This document shows positions 57,379 to 64,000 of a stretch of DNA of 64,000 nucleotides, piece after piece (positions within the stretch are counted from its first letter, which is position 1; every line of letters begins with the position of its first letter). The notes beneath the pieces are model-generated. The model was not told the DNA's origin. It did not search any database and was given only the letters and a program-made list of their open reading frames with translations. A program made the position numbers and the translations under genes. Origin of the DNA: Thermoanaerobaculia bacterium. Lineage in GTDB: Bacteria > Acidobacteriota > Thermoanaerobaculia > Multivoradales > JAIOJS01. The stretch is taken from the NCBI GenBank assembly GCA_030429235.1, contig JAUIDB010000018.1, positions 21,483 through 85,482 on the forward strand. The letters are read 5' to 3'.

Positions 57379-60048
57379 CTACAGCGAGTCGAGGAGCTCT
57401 GGATCGACCTTCGAGAGATCTCCCAACACCGCAAAGTCGACGTTGCGTACCGAGGATTGGAGGGCACGCTGCACCTCTGCCGGTGTGATCTCGGTGAGCT
57501 CCATCAGCACCTGATCGAGGCGCTCCCAGCCGCCACTGTTCAACTCATAGGTGCCGAGAGCGAGGGCCAGACCGGCCGGATCCTGCGTCCCCATGAGGAG
57601 ACCCGTACGCAGCGATTCCGCCGTGTGGCGCACCTCGTCCGCACTCAAGGGTTGTTCCCTCAGCCGAAGAACCGTGTCTCGAATCACCGGTAGTGCTTCG
57701 TTCGGCTCGGCCGTCGTCACGTAGACGAAGCCGCTGTTGGGGACCTTACGACTGACCGCTGCGGCGGCCGCATAGGCGAGATTGCGCTTGGTGCGGATCT
57801 CCTCGAACAGCTCGCGAGAGAGAATACGGTGGGCCAACAGATGGGCCGCGAAGTCCGGCGAAGCCGAGTCGACCGCGGGAAACGCACCTTGGATGTACAC
57901 CGTGGGAAGATCCCGTGCTTCGAGAACCGGCGACGTCTCCTCGAGCCCACTCACGGCCCGGGGCGGCGAGGGTGGAGCCCCCTCGGGTAAGCGACTCAGA
58001 ACGGGCTCGAGTGCAGCTTGCAAGGCGCTCCGATCGATCCCGCCGGTCACCACGAAGAGCAATCTCGATCGCGTGATCAATTCGTCGTGTCGGCGGTCCA
58101 GGTCGTCGACGCCGAACGACTCGACGGTTGCCCTCTCGCCGAGAGGGTCGAGACCCGAAGGGTGATCACCGAGATGCGCCCGAGCGCTGAGCCTCCGGAG
58201 GTAGAGGTCCGGATCCGCTGCATTCGTGGCCAATGCCGAGAGCTGTCTCTCACGCGCCAGGTCGAGTTCTTCGTCCGAGAATCTGGGGTGGACCAGCGCG
58301 TCGAAGAAGAGGTCGAGGCTGGGTCCTACGTTGTCAGCGATGGCATCGAGGGTGAAGACCGAGGCGCTGCTCTGGATCTGATGACTCAGTGCGGCTCCCA
58401 GTCGCGTCAACTCGGTGGCCATGGACTCCTTGTCGTACTTCTGGGACTGTTTGGCGGCTACGGACCAGATCAGGTTCTCGAGGCCGGCGTCGGAAGCCGT
58501 GGTGTCGTTCAGTCCACCGCGCACGAACGCGGCCACCGCCACCGTGGGTGAGGACGAAAGCTGGCGCAGGATGACCGGCACTCCGGCCACTTCGAACTCC
58601 TCGGTGACCGCGTCGTCTCCCCTCTGAGCGGCGATCGCGGTTCCGGAGGTTCCCGACTGAGGTCGAACCACATCGGCCGAGGCCAGACTCTCGATCGTCG
58701 CCAGGTCCTCCTCCGAGAGCAGCACTCCCGTCACGCTCGGCTTGTTCTCGAGATACTGCTCGACGTAGCGCCGAATATCCTCACGGGTGACGGCCCGTAG
58801 GTCGTCGATGTAGTTCTCGTAGTACTCGAGACCTCCGGTAGCCCACCAGAAGGCGACCGTATGGGTGAAGGAGCTGGGCCGCTGTCGGTTGCGAAGCTCG
58901 GAGAATTCGAGCTGCTTCTTGGCGTACTCGAGTTCTTCGTCGCTGAAGTAGTCGGGACTCGCGAGCGCCGCGATCTCGGACCAGAAGGCATCCCGTGCCG
59001 CCTCGAATCGATCCGCTGACGTCGCAGCAAGCAAACTGATCGGCCCGGTGTGCACCTGCGACAAGTAGAAGAGGTTGGTGAAGTCGAACAGCCCCGACTC
59101 GACCAGGCGCCGGTTCCAGCGCGAGTTGGGCTGGCTCAAGATGAACGAGAGGACATCGGCCGCGTAGGTCGCCGGTGGATCCTCCTTCATGCCAGGGCCG
59201 TGCCATGAGACGTTGAGCGTGACCCGCTCGACCGGCTGAATCACGGCCAGGGTCGAACTCTCGGCGAGTGGCGCATGGGGAGGCACCGGGAACTTGTCGA
59301 AAGGATCCTCGGCTCGTGGCCAATCGCCGAAGAACTCCTCGGCCAGTTCGAAGGCTTCGACCGGATCCACGTCGCCGGAAAAGAGCAGAGCGCTGTTGTT
59401 GGGAACGTAGTAGTTCTCTCGGAACAGGAGCATCTGCTCGCGGGTGGCCGTGGCCAGTACCGTCCGATCCCCGATCACGTTCTTGCGCGAGAAGGTCTCG
59501 CCCCACAGGACTCGACTGACCTCTCGGAACAGGTGGAAGTTCGGGTTCGCTTCGTTGCGATCGAACTCACCGAGCACCACCGGGCGCTCCCGAGTGAGCT
59601 CGTCGCGACGGAAGAGCGGCTTCAGCAACGCATCGCGCAGGAACTCCGTGCCCTCCCAGAGGCGATTCGAAGGAAGAGTGAAGTAGTAGTTGACCAACTC
59701 CTCGCTCGTCGTCCCGTTCCACACCGCTCCCAGTTCCTGCATCTTCTCGAGGAACCCCTCCTGAGTCGGGATCTCGGCGTTCCCCTTGAAGAACATGTGC
59801 TCGTAGAGATGGGACAACCCGTCCAGTTCCGGTGGTTCGACAAAACCACCGGCGTGGACCGCGATCTCGACCGTCACCAGCGGAACCGCCGAGTTCTGGA
59901 TCACGATCACTTCGAGTCCGTTATCCAGGACTTTCGAGCTCAAGCCCGGGATTTCAGCGTACAGGCTCGAGGCGGTGGCCAGCAGGCCGAGGACCAGAGC
60001 GACAGCAAGACGACGGCTACGGTGGCGAAACATCATTCTGAACTCCAT
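57379..60048 (-). CDS. Secreted M16 (insulinase-family) zinc peptidase, two-domain
   Basis: 889 residues from ATG 60048. Signal peptide (LAVALVLGLLATASSLYA). First M16 domain: H80-L-Y-E83-H84 in ELDGLSHLYEHMFFKGN, the inverted HxxEH zinc motif, with the downstream Glu region 'EELVNYYFTLPSNRLWEGTE'. Second, inactive M16-like half from about 465 ('VAAFVRGGLNDTTASDAG' and 'LFVVTGGIDRSALQ'). Typical of periplasmic pitrilysin-like peptidases. ATG 60048 is chosen because TACCCT lies exactly 6 nt upstream; ATG 60036, with a GGAG, is an in-frame alternative 12 nt downstream. Confidence 0.9.
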   Translation of the reverse strand: MEFRMMFRHRSRRLAVALVLGLLATASSLYAEIPGLSSKVLDNGLEVIVIQNSAVPLVTVEIAVHAGGFVEPPELDGLSHLYEHMFFKGNAEIPTQEGFLEKMQELGAVWNGTTSEELVNYYFTLPSNRLWEGTEFLRDALLKPLFRRDELTRERPVVLGEFDRNEANPNFHLFREVSRVLWGETFSRKNVIGDRTVLATATREQMLLFRENYYVPNNSALLFSGDVDPVEAFELAEEFFGDWPRAEDPFDKFPVPPHAPLAESSTLAVIQPVERVTLNVSWHGPGMKEDPPATYAADVLSFILSQPNSRWNRRLVESGLFDFTNLFYLSQVHTGPISLLAATSADRFEAARDAFWSEIAALASPDYFSDEELEYAKKQLEFSELRNRQRPSSFTHTVAFWWATGGLEYYENYIDDLRAVTREDIRRYVEQYLENKPSVTGVLLSEEDLATIESLASADVVRPQSGTSGTAIAAQRGDDAVTEEFEVAGVPVILRQLSSSPTVAVAAFVRGGLNDTTASDAGLENLIWSVAAKQSQKYDKESMATELTRLGAALSHQIQSSASVFTLDAIADNVGPSLDLFFDALVHPRFSDEELDLARERQLSALATNAADPDLYLRRLSARAHLGDHPSGLDPLGERATVESFGVDDLDRRHDELITRSRLLFVVTGGIDRSALQAALEPVLSRLPEGAPPSPPRAVSGLEETSPVLEARDLPTVYIQGAFPAVDSASPDFAAHLLAHRILSRELFEEIRTKRNLAYAAAAAVSRKVPNSGFVYVTTAEPNEALPVIRDTVLRLREQPLSADEVRHTAESLRTGLLMGTQDPAGLALALGTYELNSGGWERLDQVLMELTEITPAEVQRALQSSVRNVDFAVLGDLSKVDPELLDSL

Positions 60049-60054
60049 CTGTAG

Positions 60055-60060
60055 AGGGTA
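60055..60060 (-). promoter_or_regulatory. -10-like box of the M16 peptidase gene
   Basis: Minus-strand TACCCT (60060-60055), gap CTACAG of exactly 6 nt, then ATG 60048. This supports the upstream of two possible in-frame starts. Confidence 0.45.
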
Positions 60061-60164
60061 TGCGGCTGTTCCCAAGAGTGAGCTCCCCAGCCACGAACAC
60101 TGATCCATGAGACGAGAGTCGACTCCATGGTAGCTTGTGGGAAACCCAGCCCATAGGAGGATTC

Positions 60165-60509
60165 GTGAAGATCCAGTATCTCGAGATCGTAACCCCTGAA
60201 GTCGACGCCGTGTGTTCCGCCTTCGAGGCACAACACGGCGTGGATTTCTCCGCCCCGGAGGCAGCTCTGGGTCATGCGCGCACCGCGCCCCTCGCCGGCG
60301 GCGGAACTCTCGGGGTCCGCGCTCCGATGCACGAAGCCGAGGAACCGGTGGTCAGGCCCTACCGTCTGGTCGAAGACATCGAGGGCGCGGTGGCCGCCGC
60401 CGTGGCCAGCGGCGCTGAGATCGCACATCCGCCACTCGAGATTCCGGGGCACGGTACCTTCGCGATCTATATCCAGGGGGGGATCCACCACGGGCTCTGG
60501 CAGCTCTAG
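60165..60509 (+). CDS. VOC (glyoxalase-like) family protein
   Basis: 114 residues. The fold follows the vicinal-oxygen-chelate pattern: 'VKIQYLEIVTPEVDAVCSAF', 'GHARTAPLAGGGTLGVRAPM', 'VRPYRLVEDIEGAVAAAVAS' and 'GHGTFAIYIQGGIHHGLWQL'. One domain only, so it would act as a dimer. Function unknown. GTG 60165 follows TAGGAGG at 4 nt, which fixes the start. Confidence 0.85.
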   Translation: MKIQYLEIVTPEVDAVCSAFEAQHGVDFSAPEAALGHARTAPLAGGGTLGVRAPMHEAEEPVVRPYRLVEDIEGAVAAAVASGAEIAHPPLEIPGHGTFAIYIQGGIHHGLWQL

Positions 60510-60706
60510 TGCCACTCGGCCGCCGTAGGTACCGCCTCCGGGTAGCACCCCGCAGCGCCCCTCCTCGCTGCTAGGAGTCCAGCTCGCACTTCTCCCGTTG
60601 GGCCGCCTCTCTCGCTTCGACACACCACTTCGACGCGGCAAACTCGCGGCGGTTACGATCGCCGCAGATCTGACTCTCACCGACAGCCGAACTAGCCCAG
60701 GAGATC

Positions 60707-62494
60707 TCAGTCCTCGGTACTCTCGGCCTTCCGAATCCGCTCGATCATCGTCGCAGCATTGCTGTTTTCGGGGTTGAGTTCGAGCGACCTGGTGTAGAAG
60801 CGGATCGCCTCGTCGTCGTGACCGAGCGTCATGTGCGCCTCCGCCAGACTGTCCCAGGTATTGAACCCCTCGGGGAACAGCCTGGTGTTCAGTTCGAACA
60901 CCGCGACGGCATCTTCGACCCGTTCGGCAGCGATCAGTTGGTACCCGGCTCCGTTGATGCGGCCTTCGACCTCACGGGGCGATGCCTCCTCCAGCAGTCT
61001 GCGAGCTCGGGCCTCGGCCGCCGACGGATCCTCGAGCAGCGCCAGGAGGATGCGGGAGACCTCGAGACCGGTGCCCTGTTCGGACTCGATCAGCTCCATT
61101 CGTTCACGAGCCAACTCCATCTTCCCCTCGGCCGCAGCCGCCAGGGCTGCGTCGGCGATGACCGAGGCATCGGCCAGCCCCGCCACCGCTCCCGACGCGT
61201 CGCGCAGCGGAAGATACCGATCGAAGCTGTCCTCCTCGACGAGCCAACCGTCGGCCCCGAGATAGGTCGCGAAGGTACCGGATACCTCCGAGAATGTCAC
61301 CAGGTGATCCCCCTCGACTCGCACGGACACCTCCGTTCTCGCCGGCAGACCGAGGGCCGGGGGCGGATAGGCGTACTCTCCCGCAAACTGCGCCAGCACT
61401 TCCGAAGCTCTGGGTTCGAGCCGAGAGTCACGAGGCTGATCGACGATGGGAACGAGCTCAGGATCCTCCACGGAATCGCCGACCCGAGCCTCGAGGACCG
61501 CTTCGACCAGGTCGAGGAGGGCGCCGGTGGGCGTCCCCTGCCCGTCGTAGGTATCGGCCCGATTCACGATCACCAGATCGATCTCGGGCAGAACCGCGAT
61601 CATCTGATTGCCCACCCCCAACGCCGCCACGAATCCGAACTTCTCGAAACGAGGCTCCCGGGCTACCCACCACATGAAACCGTAGCCGAACACCTCGTTG
61701 TCGATCGAGTACAGAGCCGTACTGCGGTTGACCCAGTGCCGAGAGAGGATCTGGTCGTCACCCCAGCGGCCACGCCGAGCGAACAGGAGTCCGAAGCGAG
61801 CGGCATCCCGTGCCGACATACGGAACGGATAGGCGGGATACCGCGAGAGGTCGCGCTGGTAATGGAAGTAGCCGTCACTGACGCGCCAATCCTCCATCTG
61901 CAAGGGCTGCCCGAAGTACTCATCGAAGGCTTCGAACACCGTGTCGCCCGTCTCGATCTCCAGAATCGCGGCCAGGGTGTTGAAGTCCCAGTTGTTGTAG
62001 GCGAAGTAGCGTCCCGGCCCCTCGCTACCTCGGGGCCGTGAATCGGTCCGACCGGCGTAGGCCGCCGGGTGGAACACACCTGATCGCGCCTTGAGGAGGT
62101 CGAGAATCCGAGCCTGCTTCTCGCGGTCGAGAAGACCGTCGTCCTCGTCGATGCCGATCTCGCCCACGGTCTTGTTGAGTTCCAGGTCGCCTCGATCCCA
62201 GTAGATGCCGAAGAGGGCCGAGAGGAAGCTCTTGCGCACCGAATGGCACATGAAACGACGCTGCGTCTGTCCCCAATCCGCCACCACCGCTCCGTCGGAG
62301 ACCACCAGGAACGCCGAAGAGGGCAGGGACTCCCACTGTTCTCGAGCCGCTTGCAGGGCCATCGGGTCGAACCCGGCGTCCGTAGCGTCGGCGTAGCGAA
62401 GCCAGTTTTCGGTCGGTACGCGATCGCCAGCCAGAGCACTTCCGGCAACCAGGAGGAGGAGCAGGGAACAGACGAGGGACAAGCGCTGGCGCAT
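60707..62494 (-). CDS. Serine hydrolase (class C beta-lactamase-like) with TPR-like tail
   Basis: 595 residues. Signal peptide (SLVCSLLLLLVAGSALAG). Serine-hydrolase domain about 30-350 with S85-V-R-K88 in 'MCHSVRKSFLSALFG' and Y-N-N in 'RYFAYNNWDFNTLAAILE'. A beta-rich region follows (about 365-460, DUF3471-like). Then come helices ending 'NTWDSLAEAHMTLGHDDEAI' and 'SLELNPENSNAATMIERIRK'. That tail closely resembles the one on the lipoprotein hydrolase at 37608, so the two are paralogues in architecture. GGAGATCC precedes the ATG. The 197 bp between it and the VOC gene show nothing further. Confidence 0.86.
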   Translation of the reverse strand: MRQRLSLVCSLLLLLVAGSALAGDRVPTENWLRYADATDAGFDPMALQAAREQWESLPSSAFLVVSDGAVVADWGQTQRRFMCHSVRKSFLSALFGIYWDRGDLELNKTVGEIGIDEDDGLLDREKQARILDLLKARSGVFHPAAYAGRTDSRPRGSEGPGRYFAYNNWDFNTLAAILEIETGDTVFEAFDEYFGQPLQMEDWRVSDGYFHYQRDLSRYPAYPFRMSARDAARFGLLFARRGRWGDDQILSRHWVNRSTALYSIDNEVFGYGFMWWVAREPRFEKFGFVAALGVGNQMIAVLPEIDLVIVNRADTYDGQGTPTGALLDLVEAVLEARVGDSVEDPELVPIVDQPRDSRLEPRASEVLAQFAGEYAYPPPALGLPARTEVSVRVEGDHLVTFSEVSGTFATYLGADGWLVEEDSFDRYLPLRDASGAVAGLADASVIADAALAAAAEGKMELARERMELIESEQGTGLEVSRILLALLEDPSAAEARARRLLEEASPREVEGRINGAGYQLIAAERVEDAVAVFELNTRLFPEGFNTWDSLAEAHMTLGHDDEAIRFYTRSLELNPENSNAATMIERIRKAESTED

Positions 62495-62635
62495 GGCGGA
62501 TCTCCAGTCGTGGCACGAGAATCGAGGGGAATCGAGTTCAGTACGAAGATCGAGCCTACAGTGTTGCGGCAGCAGCCGCCGACCCTGGCGTGGGCTTTCG
62601 CGGGGCCTGGCGATTTCGGCGACGACCCGGAGGCC

Positions 62636-63685
62636 TCAGCCAGGGTCGGTTCGAGGCCGGAAGAGATAGTGCCCGACCTGCCACTGGGCTCCCCCGTCGG
62701 CACCGAACAGCTCGGCGCAGGCCATGAAGAACACCCTCCAGCGCTCGACCCAGACCATCGCCCGATCCGCTCCGTAGGTCTCGGCGAAGAGTTCCTCGAT
62801 GGTTCGGCGCGATCGGTCGAGACCTCGCAGCCAGGCCTCAGCCGTCTGTTGGTAGTGGGTCCCCGAGAGCAGCCACCGATCCTCGACCTCCAGATGGGCG
62901 TCGAACCGCGGCAGGAGGTCCGCGGCTGGCATCAGGCCGCCCCGAAAGAAGTGCTCCGCCATCCAATCGCTCGGCCCCTGCGTTTCGAAGGGGTAGGTCA
63001 ACTCTCGGTGACAGAAGATGTGCACGAACAGACGCCCTTCGGGACTCATCCAGCCAGCGATCTTGGACAGTAACGCTTCGTAGTTGCGCATGTGCTCGAA
63101 CATCTCGACCGAAACCACACGATCGAATCGCTCCCCGAGTTCGAGCGTCTCCACATCGGCGACGACATGACGCAGCGACGACAGCCCCTTCTGCTCCGCG
63201 ACTCTCCGAATGTAGTCCCCCTGGCTACTCGAGTTGGAGACGGCGACGATCTCGCATTCGGGATAGTGCTCGGCCAGCCAGAGGCTGAGCGACCCCCAGC
63301 CGCAACCGAGATCGAGTACCCGGTGCCCGTTCTCGATGCGAGCGCGCTCGACCGAGAGCCGTAGCATCGCCTCCTCGGCATCCTCCAGGGTCCTCACCCC
63401 GGAGGGCCAGTAAGCACTGGAGTACTTGAGACGAGGACCCAACACCAGCTGAAAGAAGCGGGTGGGAACCTCGTAGTGCTGCTCCTTGGCCACATCCGGT
63501 TCCGAGGCGATCGACTGTTCTCGTAGGCGGGCAACCCAGGTCTGGTGGCGGCTGGCCGCAAACGACTCCGACCGCGACCATTCGGCCCGCAGACGCTCTC
63601 GTAGGAGGCGGCGAATCCCGAATCGGATGACGGGATCGGGAATCCAACCACGATCCAACAGTGAGTTGGCTAGCTTCGTCGTCAC
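62636..63685 (-). CDS. SAM-dependent methyltransferase, cyclopropane-fatty-acid-synthase-like
   Basis: 349 residues from GTG 63685. An N-terminal helical segment leads to 'KEQHYEVPTRFFQLVLGPRL' and 'KYSSAYW', the CFA-synthase-type lead. The SAM motif is 'RVLDLGCGWGSLSLWLAEHY', followed by 'RFDRVVSVEMFEHMRNYEAL' and 'GRLFVHIFCHRELTYPFETQ'. Members of this group modify lipid acyl chains or related substrates. It is coupled to DUF1475 (GTGA overlap), a frequent association with unusual-lipid genes. Start: AGGAG 8 nt upstream. Confidence 0.88.
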   Translation of the reverse strand: MTTKLANSLLDRGWIPDPVIRFGIRRLLRERLRAEWSRSESFAASRHQTWVARLREQSIASEPDVAKEQHYEVPTRFFQLVLGPRLKYSSAYWPSGVRTLEDAEEAMLRLSVERARIENGHRVLDLGCGWGSLSLWLAEHYPECEIVAVSNSSSQGDYIRRVAEQKGLSSLRHVVADVETLELGERFDRVVSVEMFEHMRNYEALLSKIAGWMSPEGRLFVHIFCHRELTYPFETQGPSDWMAEHFFRGGLMPAADLLPRFDAHLEVEDRWLLSGTHYQQTAEAWLRGLDRSRRTIEELFAETYGADRAMVWVERWRVFFMACAELFGADGGAQWQVGHYLFRPRTDPG

Positions 63686-64000
63686 CGAGGCAACTCCTGT
63701 CGGTCGGGAAAGATCGATCGCCAATCGCCCTGCGGCGCCAGCACCAAGGCGCGGAGGAAATAGACCGCAATCGCGATGTTGCCCAGGGTCATCAGCAGCA
63801 CGAACCAGGCGACCCGAGAAGGCACCGAGGACTCGCGAAAGAAGATCCAGACGTACACCGTCAAGAAGCCGAAGTAGGCATCGAACAGGGTGGCGCGCGC
63901 CCATAGATCGGACCAGATGTCGCCACCCGCCTCGAAGACACTACGCTCGAGGCTGGCAGTGACGGTGACCCAGAGCATGGCCACCAGGATCGAGAGGAAC
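63682..64000 (-). CDS. DUF1475-family membrane protein, truncated by the window end
   Basis: The reading frame runs out of the window; codons beyond a GTG at 63984 continue as ...FLSILVAMLWVTV, the expected first helix. The visible part has three hydrophobic helices and the family line 'ERSVFEAGGDIWSDLWARAT' then 'TLFDAYFGFLTVYVWIFFRE'. Function unknown; commonly next to CFA-like methyltransferases, as here. The TGA overlaps the methyltransferase GTG. Confidence 0.75.
   Translation of the reverse strand, partial: FLSILVAMLWVTVTASLERSVFEAGGDIWSDLWARATLFDAYFGFLTVYVWIFFRESSVPSRVAWFVLLMTLGNIAIAVYFLRALVLAPQGDWRSIFPDRQELPR

Noticed and set aside
1..64000. CRISPR arrays, tRNA/rRNA genes, insertion sequences, prophage
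   Set aside because: No regularly spaced repeats, no tRNA or rRNA sequence, no transposase or integrase reading frame and no phage structural gene recognised on either strand.

Overview
The window is GC-rich, gene-dense bacterial DNA with about 53 protein-coding genes. I see no rRNA, tRNA, CRISPR array, insertion sequence or prophage. The protein repertoire suggests an Acidobacteriota bacterium, probably of the Thermoanaerobaculia type. The clues are secreted FG-GAP and carboxypeptidase-regulatory repeat proteins, four proteins ending in a short F-x-DGFE(S/T)G tag, a kinase-membrane fusion, an HzsA-like haem protein, and TPR-tailed hydrolases. This placement is an inference from gene content; no phylogenetic marker gene is present.

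Layout. 1-5973: secreted FG-GAP protein, YdbS/YdbT-like PH-domain pair, DUF4212/VC_2705-type sodium:solute symporter. 6101-14184: DsbB/DsbA-like oxidative folding pair, then a surface-glycan cluster made of an MBOAT O-acyltransferase, a 1231-residue AlgX/AlgJ-like protein fused to a propeller and a LamG-like domain, and an ArnT-like glycosyltransferase. 14230-20476: small secreted protein, frameshifted DUF3667-like gene, AmpG-like MFS transporter, permuted SGNH protein, transglutaminase-TPR protein, PQQ sugar-dehydrogenase-like protein. 20534-31668: secreted repeat protein, seven-haem cytochrome with TPRs, lipoproteins, sulfatase-like lipoprotein, HzsA-like protein. 31699-41821: Ser/Thr kinase fused to a membrane domain, hydrolases, a nucleosidase, an intradiol-dioxygenase-like protein, a flippase. 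41936-49080: small secreted proteins, a MarR/DinB operon, acid phosphatase, tandem alpha/beta-hydrolase, class III cyclase, SDR. 49087-57251: FG-GAP protein, MscS channel, a copper/thiol module (Grx-TrxR fusion divergent from CsoR and an HMA-tailed permease), and a BlaI/BlaR1-like pair. 57379-64000: M16 peptidase, VOC protein, a second TPR-tailed serine hydrolase, a CFA-like methyltransferase and DUF1475.

Two regulatory themes stand out. First, many start codons without a Shine-Dalgarno sequence have a TANNNT -10-like hexamer exactly 6 nt upstream, as expected for leaderless mRNAs. Two such starts open mini-ORFs that overlap the start of a downstream gene. Second, three regulator genes (MarR, CsoR, BlaI) carry clean inverted repeats on their own promoters. 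Two convergent gene pairs are separated by long hairpins that include the stop codons. No stretch longer than about 300 bases lacks a gene; the largest gaps (1339-1578, 36548-36811, 45883-46132) show nothing I can name beyond possible promoters.
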